Shown here one piece after another: positions 11,255-23,206 of a stretch of DNA of 64,000 bases. The position numbers and the translations under genes were made by a program. The notes under the pieces are model-generated. The model ran no database searches, was not told the origin of the DNA, and worked only from the letters and a program-made list of their open reading frames with translations. Within the stretch, counting starts at the first letter, position 1. Each line of letters starts with the position of its first letter. This DNA is from Avena insularis (lineage: Eukaryota > Streptophyta > Magnoliopsida > Poales > Poaceae), in contig CM042688.1 in the NCBI GenBank assembly GCA_023614405.1, positions 380,109,331 through 380,173,330 of the forward strand, read 5' to 3'.

Positions 11255-11902
11255 GGCGGTGGAGATGCGCGGGAGTGGCGACGATGCTGGTGCGCAAGGA
11301 ACGGTGCAGCAGCGGCGCTGCTAAGCAGGTGTGGCGGCGGCGGTGCTGTCGCTAGGAAGAAGAAGAAGAAGAGGCAGAGCGGCGCGAGAGTGGGGAAAAA
11401 TACCAAGTGCGCGCCCCTCCCCTTTTTAACCACGCCCAGGCTGGGGTAGTGGGATCGTGTGGTGCGGTGAGGCCACACGGTGTGGCCGTGTATTCGCCGA
11501 GTTAGCCAATCATAGACAAGCCACATGAAGGGCCATAGGGCGCAGGAGATCCCACGACGCGACGTGGTGATACAGTTAACGAGGAGACAGACACGATGTG
11601 ACGTGTGCAACAGTAACACCTAACATTAACTGTAGGAGTAACACGCGCAGTCCCTTAAACTGAGGCAAAGTAATGATTACCCTCCACATGGGGAAGCGCA
11701 CGAGAGAAGGAAGAATAACCCGGATAACTATGGGATGACCCGGCCAGCGAGTGAAAACTCGGAATGTGCCAAGGGAAAAGCTAGCCAATGAAATCCGGGA
11801 TATGAGGTAACTCGGAAAAGGGAGCAAAAGGCTCGGTAAAGTTGAACCTGCTGTGGGCTTAGCGGCTGAGGCTGCTAAGACCGCACCAGCTTCGGGGACT
11901 AA
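11255..11902 (+). other. 3' untranslated region and polypurine-like tract of the first gypsy element
   Basis: No gene is seen. Directly before the 3' LTR is GCTTCGGGGACTAA (11889-11902), the usual place for the polypurine tract that primes plus-strand DNA synthesis, although it is not purely purine. On the minus strand this region lies upstream of the antisense ATG at 11254 and could hold its promoter, but I see no convincing motif. Confidence 0.5.
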
Positions 11903-12702
11903 TGTTGGGGGATACCCCTGGGTAGGGTCACGCCGGGGTATAATGGCCGAGTTAGCTGAGGTACGGCAAGGTCAAAGTGAATGCTGGCCGAGTCACCTCA
12001 AGGCAGGCCGAATCACGGAGTAACCTGGACCGGAGGATGATCACCTAACTGGGTCCCGACCTACTTATGTCATATGCTGGCAGGATTTATGTATGTTGTA
12101 TGCAGGTACCAGTGTGGTCGGATTAACCAGGCACGATCTGGGTTATATCAAGCTTGCAAGAGAAGGGAGGTATCTCGCTGGTCAAAAGGAGGTCACTGTA
12201 CGCTGGAGCATGAGAGAAGCGGACAGACGCTAGGACCACCGAGGCGTGGCCGACAAGGGTGACGCTGCCTGTGTTGGATGACGCTGGCACCACATAGGCT
12301 CACGTAGCCTCTACATGGCTTACGATGGGGGAAAGTGACCCGGTCGGTTTACTATTTTGGGACGAGGCATATTCCCTGGAATATGCCTCCACGTATGCCC
12401 GAATTGGAGACCTAGCCACCCCTATATAAGGAGGGCTAGGGCATCTTTAGAAGAGGTGGGTTGGATTTTACTTGGTTGATCTTTAGTTGGTCCATGAGAG
12501 CTAGCTAGTGGAGAGAGTAAGAGAGTTCCTTCTTCCTACTCTCCCCAACACAGCTCAAGGAGCACATGTAAACCTTGGGTACCTAATGAATACAAAACTT
12601 TTGTGTGTGCAATCACCACACTATCCCTCCCTGGATTCCTCTAGTGCATATTGTCCCCACCTCTAGCCTATCCATGGCATCTGTCGTGACACCACCACGA
12701 CA
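11903..12702 (+). repeat. 3' LTR of the first gypsy element
   Basis: Starts TGTTGGGGGATACC like the 5' LTR and ends CACCACGACA, keeping the canonical terminal CA. The first seven differences from the 5' copy, within about 130 bp, are all C/T or G/A transitions. A TATA-like box is at 12423. Confidence 0.93.
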
Positions 12703-15700
12703 CTAAACCACCACTACTGTCATTGCATGTGGTTATTTTACTAAACCACGTGGATAGACCAGTGTCAACGCATGTGTGTCCTTTTTATAAACCACCACTA
12801 GAGTAATTACATGTTTGTTCTTTTCCTAAACCACAACTAGATATATTGCATGTGTGTTTGTTTCCTAAACCACCACTAGTGTCATTGCATGTGTGATATT
12901 TACTAAACCACATGGATCAACCAGCGTCATTGCATGTGTGTTCTTTTCCTAAACCGCCACTAGAGTCATTGCATGTGTGTACTTTTGCTAAACCACAACT
13001 AGAGTCATTGCATGTTTGTTTTTTCATAAACCACATGGATCCACCAGTGTCATTGAATGTGTGTTCTTTTCCTAAACCACCATTAAATTCACTACATGTG
13101 TGTTATTTCCGTAAACCACATGGTCCACTAGTGTCATTGCATGTCTTTGCATGTGTGTTATTTTCCTAAACCACCACTAGTGTCATTGCATGTGGGTTCT
13201 TTTCATAAACCACTTGGATCCACCAGAGTCATTGCATGTTTGTTCTTTTCATAAATCACAACTATAGTCATTGCATGTTTGTTCTTTTCATAAACCACAA
13301 GGAACCACAACCAGAGTCATTGCATGTGTTCTTTTCATAACCCACCACTAGATTCATTGCATGTGTGTTGTTTCCATAAACCACATGGATCCACCAAAGT
13401 CATTTCCATGTGTGTTCTATTCAATGAACACCAACAGTGTCATTGCATGTGGGTTATTTTACTAAACCACATCGATCCACCAGTGTCAATGCATGTGTGT
13501 CATTTTCATAAACCACCACTAGAGTCATTGCATGTTTGCTGTTTTCCTAAACCACAACTAGAGACATTGCATGTGTGTTCTTTCCCTAAACCACCACTAG
13601 TGTCATTGCATGTGTTTTATTTTACTAAACAAAATGAATCCACCAGTGTCATTTGCATGTGTGTTCTTTTCATGAACCACTACCAGTGTCATTGCATGTT
13701 TGTTATTTTCGTAAACCACATGGATCCATCAGTGTCATTGCATATCATTGCATGTGTGTTCTTTTTATAAACCACCACTAGATTCGTTGCATGTGTGTTC
13801 TTTTCATAAACCACAACTATAGTCATTGCATGTTTGTTCTTCTCATAAACTACATGGAACCACAACTAGAGTCATTGCATCTGTGTTATTTTTATAAAAC
13901 ACGACCAGTGTCATTGCATGTGTGTTCTTTTCATAAACCACATGGATCCACTAGAGTCATTTGCATGTGTGTTCTTTTCAATGAACACCACTAGTGTCAT
14001 TGGATGTGTTATTTTACTAAACCACAGGGATCCACCAGTGTCAACGCATGTGTGTCCTTTTCATAAACCACAACTAGAGTCATTGCATGTTTGTTCTTTT
14101 CCTAAACCACAACTCGAGACATTGCATGTGTGTTCTTTCCCTAAAACACCACTAGTATCATTGCATGTGTTTTATTTTACGAAACCACATGGATCCACCA
14201 GTGTTAATGCATGTGTGTCCTTTTCATAAACCACCACTAGAGTCATTGTATGTTTATTATTTTCCTAAAGCACAACTGGAGACATTGCATGTGTATTATT
14301 TCCCTAAACCAGCACTACTGTCATTGCATGTGTGTTCTTTTCCTAAACCACCACTAGTGTCATTGCATGTGTGTTATTTTACTAAACCACGTCGATACAC
14401 TAGTGTCAACGCATGTGGGTCCTTTTTATAAACCACCACTAGAGTCATTGCATGTTTGTTCTTTTCCTAAACCACAACTAGAGATATTGCATTGGTGTCT
14501 ATTTCCTAAACCACCACTAGTGTCATTGCATATGTGTTACTTTACTAAACCACATGGATCCACCAGTGTCACTGCATGTGTATTCTTTTCCTAAACCGCC
14601 ACTAGAGTCATTGCATGTGTGTACTTTTCCTAAACCACAACTAGAGTCATTGCATGTGTGTTCTTTTCAGAAAGCATATGGATCCACCAGTGTCATTGAA
14701 TGTGTGTTCTTTCCTAAAACACCACTAGATTCACTACATGTGTGTTATTTCCATAAACCACATGGTCCACTAGTGTCATTGCATTTCTTTGCATGTGTGT
14801 TCTTTTCCTAATCCACCACTAGTGTCATTGCATGTGTGTTCTTTTCCTAAAACACCACTAGTATCATTGCATATGGATTCTTTTCATAAACCACTTGGAT
14901 CCACCAGAGACATTGCATGTGTGTTCTTTTCATAAACCACAACTATAGTCATTGCATGTTTGTTCTTTTCATAAACCACAAGGAACCACAACTAGAGTCA
15001 TTGCATGTGTTCTTTTCATAAGCCACCACTAGATTCATTGCATGTGTGTTCTTTCCATTAACCACATGGATCCACTAGAGTCATTTGCATGTGTGTTCTT
15101 TTCAATGAACACCAATAGTGCCATTGCATGTGTTTTTTTACTAAACCACATGGATCCACTAGTGTCAATGCATGTGTGTCCTTTTCATAAACCACCACTA
15201 GAGTCATTGCATGTTTGTTATTTTACTAAACCACAACTAGAGACATTGCATGTGTGTTCTTTCCCTAAACCACCACTAGTGTCATTGCACGTTTTTTATT
15301 TTACTAAAGCACATGAATCCACCAGTGTCATTTGCATGTGTTTTCTTTCCATAAACCACGACCAGTGTCATTGCATGTTTGTTATTTTCGTAAACCACAT
15401 GGATCCACCAGTGTCATTGCATATCAATGCATGCGTGTTCTTTTCGTAAACCACCACTGAAGTTATTGCATGCGTGTTCTTTTCATAAACCACAACTATA
15501 GTCATTGCATGTTTGTTATTCTCATAAACTACATGGAACCACAACTAGAGTCATTGCATGTGTGTTCTTTTCATAAACCACCACCAGTGTCATTGCATGT
15601 GTGTTCTTTCCATACACCACATGGATCCACCAGAGTCATTTGCATGTGTGTTCTTTTCAATGAACACCACCTGTGTCATTGCATGTGTTATTTTACTAAA

Positions 15701-16130
15701 CCACATGGATCCACCAGTGTCAATGCTTGTGTGTCCTTTTCATAAACCACCACTAGAGTCATTGTATGTTTGTTCTTTTCCTAAACCACAATTCGAGACA
15801 TTGCATGTGTGTTATTTCCCTAAAACACCACTAGTATCATTGCATGTGTTTTGTTTTACTAAACCACATGGATCCACCACTGTCAATGCATGTGTGTCCT
15901 TTTCATAAACCACCACTAGTGCCATTGCATGTTTGTTCTTTTGCTAAAGCACAACTAGAGACATTGCATGTGTGTTCTTTCCCTAAACCAACACTACTGT
16001 CATTGGATGTGTGTTCTTTTCCTAAACCACCACTCGTGTCATTACATGTGTGTTATTTTACTAAATCACATGGATACACCAGTGTCAACGCATGTGTGTC
16101 CTTTTTATAAACCACCACTAGAGTCATTAC
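12703..16130 (+). repeat. Satellite array, block 2
   Basis: The same satellite and orientation as block 1. It starts with the right copy of the target duplication (CTAAA, 12703-12707). A higher-order period of about 1,679 bp is visible: the odd unit containing CATATCATTG at 13741 recurs as CATATCAATG at 15420, with the neighbouring unit order conserved. The block ends abruptly after CTAGAGTCATTAC at 16130, where non-satellite sequence begins. No gene. Confidence 0.95.
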
Positions 16131-17006
16131 AAAATGACTTAAACTGTAGTGTCTTTACATTATTAAGCTTTGGATATCTTTTAGCATTCTAATCCTTTAT
16201 AAATGATTAAACTATTATCATAACATAGTGATGTGAATAACTTATTTGTAATCGTAATGTGACCATAAGGTATTGTTCATAAGAATAGTACAAACTGGTT
16301 TGTAACTTGTTCATATGAATAATCGTCTCGCAAAAGCAAGACACGCAAACTAGGATTACAAATTATATTACAATCCACTAATCCAAATGATAAACTTTGA
16401 GGGAAGAGGTGATGTTGGCCATCAACTGATTTTCTTGCTGTCATCAAGTTTGCGTGCCCTTGGTTTGAGGTCAAGTCCACGACGCCTCCACCAGGTCGTC
16501 CATCGGAACGATGACTATCACTATACTACTTAGTAATAGAAAAGTAAACTACTTTACCTTCGTAACGACCATTGCCATATCATAATCACATGCCCCCCTG
16601 CAAAATAAAGTTAGACGCCTCTACTTTATCTATTGCAAGTTTTACATGGTTGTTAGGGCTTTCGCACTAGAACCGTTTCTAAACTACGAACTTTCCAACC
16701 ACAACATGGATCCGACAGTTGTCTCTATTGCACCCCTTTCGGGGCCCTCCGTTGTAAATGCTATATCAACTATCGAATGAGAGACAGACACCCGCTTTCC
16801 ACTTATACGGTACAAGCCGTATGTTGAGCGTGGAACCAGTCTCGCGTACGAATACGCGTAAGGTCGGTTCGGGTAGCTTCATCAAACAATACTGCGATAT
16901 AAACAAGTACACGTTAGAGGGTAACAACTAAGGGATCAATGCCCGCACAATACTTGTGCGTACTAGCCATACATCACTGCTACGCATAGATCGGCTCTGA
17001 TACCAC
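16131..17006 (-). mobile_element. Truncated internal leader of a copia-type LTR retrotransposon
   Basis: On the minus strand this follows directly after the LTR at 17007-18782 and begins with the primer-binding site. It is AT-rich non-coding sequence with no gag or pol domain. The longest ORF (16277-16480, minus) resembles nothing I recognise. The element is cut off at the satellite junction at 16130, so it is an incomplete copy. No target duplication can be defined. Confidence 0.7.
16993..17005 (-). other. Copia primer-binding site
   Basis: The reverse complement reads TGGTATCAGAGCC, the standard plant copia primer site complementary to initiator methionine tRNA. It sits one base inside the LTR end at 17007, which fixes both the LTR boundary and the minus orientation. 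Confidence 0.9.
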
Positions 17007-18782
17007 TGTAGGGGATCGGCGTAGAAAACGAAAAATTTCCTATGTTGAAACCCCAGAAACTGCCTAGGATCTATCTATGTAGTAATGCGGTAACAGCCGG
17101 AGTGTAGAGAATACATACCCTTGTAGTCTGTACGCGGTTAACGTTCCGCGGGGAACGTGGTTGATGTAGTCGTACTCGAAGCCGACCTCAAGGTCGCGAA
17201 GCTCCTCGCAGGTCACCCCTTACTCCTTCTTGATCTTCATCATCATCGTGCAACAGCTCCGGCTCACGATATTTAAGCGCCCCAAGTGTTGTGCCTCGTG
17301 TCTTCGTACACATCCGGTGCACGATGAGACCTCCGGCTCCCCGATCCCGCCGGGAGTGCGGAAGTTGATATCCGGCTAGGAATCCCTGCAGCGCAACAGC
17401 GTACTACAGGTGTGCCTTGATCACATAGCCCAGACTTGGGGCCATGGTCACAAGGTATATATATAGAGAGAGAGAGAAGGAGAAAGTCAACCAAAGGACT
17501 TCTCCAAATATTGGTGTCTCTCATCCCACCTATGGGCACCCATTTATATAGGCTAAGGGGGTGTACCTTTCTCAAAGGCTAAGCCATGTGGGACTAATAC
17601 TAAAGGAAAGAAGTCAGCAGAAATTCGGACTGCCAAATGGGCCAAATTAACTCAGCCCAATAGACAAAACAGAAATAAGACTAAAAAGAAAAAGAGGCAA
17701 GCAGCAGCCAGCCGGGTGGGCTGGCCTTCCCCCTATGACCCAGAAGAATCGCTGCTGCCAGCCAGTGTGGGCGCCACCATGCCCAGAGCCACCGGCCAGC
17801 CTAGGTGGGCTAGATGCCGTGGCGGGGAGGGGAGAGGCAGCCCGGGGTGGGCCGTCCGCCCGTCTCATGCCAGATGATGGCGACCCAAGGCGTGGTTATC
17901 CACGCCCGCCAGCCAAGGTCCGCCGATGCTTGTTCTTGGGCTGGCCCACAAATGTCTTTTCTTTTCCTTTGTCCTTTTTCTTTTCTGCAGTTTTATTTCT
18001 AGACTATTTCCCTCCGAGATCTAGCCTAATATAAAAATTGCTTTTATAAATCTTAATCTAAATATTATTTAGAATATATTAATTCATAACATATAATAAA
18101 TATATATTTAAATTCCCATTTATCCGAAAACACTTTTCCGGTCTTTTAATTTATTCTTTCTCCGAACAACTTCGGATCTCTCTGCGGAACGATTCCGGCT
18201 TTATCTCTTTCTCTACCGTGATTCCGTCTTACGAATGATCGCTCTCATCGTACCCTTAAGTGTATCCTCTCACGACTCGGGAATGCTCTAGACATGATCT
18301 GTATCAATGATCAACAGAGGGACCAGGGATATCCATGTGACCCCTATGCATTCCTGATGACAATGTCGTTTGAACCGTCTAAATGTAGCATGCTCTTCCT
18401 TTTGTTTCTTGATACAACTTGTCCAAGATCCGATCACTGGTATCCCATACCTTTGTTCAATCTTGTTCACAACAAGCTATGTTTTATTGTTACCGTGATA
18501 TTACATCCCCATGACCTAGTCACATGTTGCAACATTTATAGATGTAATCTCACCAAGTCAGCCGTATGTATCTTTACCCATCATGTGGGTGAAACCCAGA
18601 TCATCTTCGTTACCAACGAACTAGTATGAGTAGAGGCTACTAGGGACTTGGTTGTTTCATACCACACCTGTACCAATGTTTCTACTTGGTACGGTTCTAG
18701 CATAATATGAAACTATTATGAACTAATTGAGATATGACAATAAAAACCTATTTATTATTTGCCTCTAGGGCATATTCCTTCA
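17007..18782 (-). repeat. Copia LTR (BARE/Angela/WIS-like), minus orientation
   Basis: In minus orientation it starts TGAAGGAATATGCCCTAGAG and ends ATCCCCTACA, 1,776 bp with TG...CA termini. The start resembles the well-known Triticeae BARE/Angela/WIS LTR start containing ATATGCCCTAGAGGC (from memory), and the length fits LTRs of that group. A minus-strand TATA-like CCTATATAA lies at about 17544-17552, and a short GA microsatellite follows the AT run near 17458-17480. Only one LTR is present. The PBS rules out a solo LTR. Confidence 0.82.
17544..17552 (-). promoter_or_regulatory. TATA-like box in the copia LTR
   Basis: CCTATATAA on the minus strand, inside the LTR, in the right direction to transcribe the truncated internal region. 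Motif only. Confidence 0.4.
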
Positions 18783-19491
18783 GGGATCTATTAAGCACTT
18801 GAGTAGCAAGGTAGATCTATAGATTACAAGCTCATGATCTCAATAAGATCATGCATAGAGAGAGAGATGAACACATAGCTACCGGTAGAACCCTTAGCCT
18901 CGAGAGAGAACTACTCCCTCCTCGTCATGGGAATCAGCAATGGTGATGGAGATGGTGGTGGATATCGATGGAGATGGCTCTAGGGGCACTTCCCTGTCTT
19001 GGCAGGGTGCCGAAATAGAGACTTTCTGTCCCCCGAATCTCCCCTTTAGTGGCGGCAGTGCTACGGAACTTTTCCTGGCTGGAGGCTTGATTATCTAGGG
19101 TTTTGGTATTGGGAGGCTCTTATAGGTGAAGGAGGCAAGGTCGATGGCTGGCCAGGGGGCCCACACCATGCCCTGGCATGGCCTAGGGTTGCCCGCGCCT
19201 AGGGGTGGTGTGGCCACCCTGTGGCCCCTCTCCGACTCTCCTTCTGGCTTCGTGAGTCTTCCGGGAAAATAGTAACTTTGGCTTTTGTCCAGTCCAATTC
19301 CGAGAATATTCATTTTCTGACTTCGTGGAACCAAAAACAGCAGAAAACAGGCAACTGGCACTGTGGCATCTTGTCAATAGGTTAGTCCAAGAAATCATAT
19401 GAAAAGTACTCCAAAGTGTAGACAAAACATAACAAAGTAGATAAAACCAAGCATGGAACATCAAAAATTATAGATACATTTGCAATGTATC
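18783..19491 (-). mobile_element. Unclassified LTR-like fragment
   Basis: Non-satellite sequence between the copia LTR and the next satellite block. Its right edge, read on minus, starts TGATACATTGCAAATGTATC, an imperfect palindrome beginning with TG as LTRs do, followed by TATAATTTTTGATGTTCC. I recall this style of start from other wheat LTR elements but cannot name the family. The other end is cut by the copia LTR at 18782. It has no coding domain. Confidence 0.45.
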
Positions 19492-22400
19492 AGTTCTTTT
19501 CAATGACCACCACCAGTGTCATTGCATGTGTGTTCCTATCCTAAACCACATGGATCCACTAGTGTCATTCCATGTCTTTGCATGTGTGTTCTTTTCCTAA
19601 ACCATCACTAGTGTCATTGCATGTGTGTTATTTTACTAAACCACATGGATCCACCAATGTCAATGCATGTGTGTCCTTTTCACAAACCACCACTAGAGTC
19701 ATTGCATGTTTGTTCTTTTTCTAAACCAGAAATTGAGACATTGCATGTGTGTTATTTCCCTAAAACACCACTAGTATCATTGCATGTGTTTTATTTTACT
19801 AAACCACATGGATCCACCAGTGTCAATGCATGTGTGTCCTTTTCATAAACCACCACTAGAGTCATTGCAAGTTTGTTCTTTTCCTAAAGCACAACTAGAG
19901 ACATTGCATGTGTGTTCTTTCCCTAAACCACCACTAGTGTCATTGCATGTGTTTTATTTTACAAAACCACATGGATCCACCTGTGTCATTTGCATGTGTG
20001 TTATTTTCATAAACCACCACCAGTGTCATTGCATGTGTGTTATTTTCCAAAACCACATGGATCCACTAGTGTCATTGCATGTCACTGCATGTGTGTCCTT
20101 TTCCTAAACCACCACTAGAGTCATTGCTTGTTTGTTCTTTCCACAAACCACATGGAACCACAACTAGAGTAATTGCATGTGTGTTCTTTTCATAAACCAG
20201 CACCAGTGTCATTGCATGTGTGTTCTTTCTATAAACCACATGGATCCACTAGAGTCATTTACATGTGTGTTCTTTTCAATGACCACCACCGGTGTCATTG
20301 CATGTATGTTCCTCTCCTAAACCACATGGATCCACCAGTGTCATTGCATTTCTTTGCATGTCTGTTTTTTCCTAAACCACCACTAGTGTCATTGCTTGTG
20401 TGTTATTTTACTAAACCTCATGGATCCACCAATGTCAATGCATGTGTGTCCTTTTGATAAACCACCATTAGAGTCATTGCATGTTTGTTCTTTTCCTAAA
20501 CCACAAGTAGAGAAATTGCATGTGTGTTCTTTTCCTAACCCACCACTAGTGTAATTGCATGTGTGTTATTTTACTAAACCAACTGGATCCACCTGTGTCA
20601 TTGCATGCGTGTTCTTTTCCTAAAGCACCACTAGAGTCATTGGATGTGTGTACTTTTCATAAACCACAACTAGAGTCATTGCATGTTTGTTCTTTTCATA
20701 AACCACATGGATCCACCAGAGTCATTTGCATGTGTGTTCTTTTCATTAACCACCACCAATGTCATTACATGTGTGTTCCTCTCCTAAACCTCATGGATCC
20801 ACCAGTGTCATTGCATATCTTTGCATGTGTGTTCTTTTCCTAAACCACCACTAGAGTCATTGCATGTCTGTAGTTTTCATAAACCACAACTAGAGTCATT
20901 GCATGTTTGTTCTTTTCATAAACCACATGGATCCACTAGTGTCATTGCATGTGTGTTTGTTTCCTAAACCACCACTATATTCATTGCATATGTGTTCTTT
21001 CCATAAACCACATGGATCCACCAGATTCATTTGCATGTGTGTTCTTTTCATTAACCACCACCAGTGTCATTGCATGTGAGTTCCTTTCCTAAACCACATG
21101 GATTGACCAGTGTCATTACATGTCTTTGCATGTGTGTTCTTTTCCAAAACCACCACTAGTGTCATTGCATGTCCGTTGTTTTCCTAAACAACCACTAATG
21201 TCATTGAATGTGTGTTAATTTCATAAACCACTTGGATCCACCCGAGTCATTGCATGTGTGTTCTTTTCATAAACCACAACTATAGTCATTGCATGTTTGT
21301 TCTTTTCATAAACCACAAGGAACCACAACTAAAGTCATTGCATGTGTTCTTTTCATAAACCACCACTAGATTCATTGCATGTGTGTTCCTTTCCTAAACC
21401 ACATGGATCCTCTAGTGTCATTGCATGCCTTTGCATGTGTGTTCTTTTCCTAAACCACCACTAGTGTCATTGCATGTGTGTTATTTTACTAAACCACATG
21501 GATCCACCAGTGTCAATTCATGTGTGTCCTTTTCATAAACCACCACAAGAGTCATTGCATGTTTGTTCTTTTCCTAAACCACAACTAGAGACATTGCATG
21601 TGTGTTCTTTCCCTAAACCAACACTAGTGTCATTGCATGTGTTTTACTTTACTAAACCACATGGATCCACCAGTGTCATTTTCATGTGTGTTCTTTTCAT
21701 AAACCCCCACCAGTGTCATTGCATGTGTGTTCTTTCCATAAACCACATGGATCCACTAGTGTCATTGCATGTGTGTTCTTTTCCTAAACCACCACTAGTA
21801 TCATTGCATGTGTTTTATTTTACTAAACCACGTGGATCAACTAGTATTAATGCATGTGTGTCCTTTTCATAAACCACCACTAGAGTCATTGCATGTTTGT
21901 TCTTTTCCTAAAGCATAACTTGAGACATTGCATGTGTGTTCTTTCCCTAAACCACCACTAGAGTCATTGCATGTTTGTTCTTTCCTAAAGCACAACTAGA
22001 GACATTGCATGTGTGTTCTTTCCCTAAACCACCACTAGTGTCATTACATGTGTTTTTTTACTAAACCACATGGATCCAGCTGTGTCATTTGCATGTGTGT
22101 TCTTTTCATAAACCACCACCAGTGTCATTGCATGTGTGTTATTTTCCTAAACCACATGGATCCACCAGTGTCATTGCATGTCCCTGCATGTGTGTTCTTT
22201 TCCTAAACCACCACTAGAGTCATTGCATGCATGTTCTTTTCATAAACCACAACTATAGTCATTGCATGTTTGTTCTTTTCATAAACCACATGGAACCACA
22301 ACTAGAGTCATTGCATGTGTGTTCTTTTCATAAACCAGCACCAGTGTCATTGCATGTGTGTTCTTTCCATAAACCATATGGATCCACAAGAGTCATTTGC

Positions 22401-22790
22401 ATGTGTGTTCTTTTGAATGACCTCCACTAGTGTCAATGCGTGTGTGTTCCTTTCCTAAACCACATGGATCCACCAGTGTCATTGCATGTATTTGCATGTG
22501 TTTTCTTTTCCTAAACCACCACAAGTATCATTGCATGTGTGTTATTTTACTAAACCTCATGGATCCACCGGTGTTAATGCATGTGTGTACTTCTCATAAA
22601 CCACCACTAGAGGCATTGCATGTTTGTTTTTTTCCTAAACCACAACTAGAGCATTGCATGTGTGTTCTTTTCCTAACACACCACTAGTGTTATTGCATGT
22701 GTGTTATTTTACTAAACCACATGGATCCAGCAGTGTCATTGCATGTGTGTTCTTTTCCTAAAGAACCACTAGAGTCATTGCATGTGTGTA
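19492..22790 (+). repeat. Satellite array, block 3
   Basis: The same satellite and orientation, left-hand subfamily. The unit order around 19784-20107 repeats that around 681-1004 in block 1, showing the higher-order pattern ran across both insertions before they happened. It ends at CATGTGTGTA (22790), where unrelated sequence begins. No gene. Confidence 0.95.
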
Positions 22791-23206
22791 GTCTGTTCTG
22801 CAAACTGATTGGCAGTGGCAACAACGCTGGGCCTACGTCCTTGCCCTTATCCCCTTAACCTCGGGGCCGAAGCTCAGATCGTGTTCCTTCATCGCCATGG
22901 AGAGGGAGAGGCCCAAACTCAGCTTGCACGAGGCTCAGGTGTTCTCCCACTACGACATACTCGCGCCGCCGTTCGTGAGGCTTCCGGCCGGCTTCGAACT
23001 CAGCTATGCCGGGGTTCCTGTCACTATTGTGCGACGACGTGTTGGCAAGGCAGATCGAGGAGCACCACCGCCAGCTGCCGGAGCGGAAGAGGGCAATGGC
23101 ACGGTACTCGCGCACGAGCGCGTACTGGCGAAAGTTGTTCAAGAAGGAGCGGGCTATGTTGATTGAGCTGTGCGGAACCCACCAGCGGGAGATCCACCTG
23201 GATCCC
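22791..23206 (+). pseudogene. Fragment of an unrecognised grass gene, frameshifted
   Basis: After about 100 bp of unassigned sequence, ATG at 22897 (MERERPKLSLHEAQ) opens a stretch reading FSHYDILAPPFVRLPAGFEL. The frame shifts near 23000-23010 and continues as LLCDDVLARQIEEHHRQLPE, then YSRTSAYWRKLFKKERAML, to about 23206. The pattern (PP, then a G-W/F-like turn, then an Arg/Glu-rich helical region with Y-W) resembles a family of uncharacterised grass hypothetical proteins, but I cannot name it. It runs opposite to, and overlaps, the C-terminal tail of the Mutator transposase pseudogene. It may be a host fragment captured by that element. Confidence 0.35.

Larger units (their letters stand above)
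1782..12702 (+). mobile_element. Ty3/gypsy LTR retrotransposon with dual RNase H features, integrase-less, inserted in the satellite
   Basis: A complete insertion by its ends: two direct LTRs starting TGTTGGGG (1782-2572 and 11903-12702), a primer-binding-like site just inside the 5' LTR, and a perfect 5-bp target duplication CTAAA on both sides (1777-1781, 12703-12707). Internal order on + is gag, aspartic protease, RT, RNase H and a second RNase H domain. A long antisense ORF region and a 59-bp tandem repeat fill the 3' half. No integrase is recognisable. A second RNase H, 3' tandem repeats and extra antisense ORFs are known from the Tat/Ogre/Retand side of Ty3/gypsy, so I place it there. 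The named family is not assigned. All reading frames are broken, so the copy is not autonomous. Over about 275 aligned LTR bases I count roughly 17 differences (about 6%), mostly transitions. Confidence 0.93.

Noticed and set aside
16993..17006. tRNA gene fragment because of the methionine-tRNA match
   Set aside because: It is a 13-base primer-binding site exactly at an LTR edge, with no tRNA arms around it.
17647..18034. ORFs in the copia LTR
   Set aside because: LTR sequence with no recognisable domain; both strands are open by GC-rich composition.
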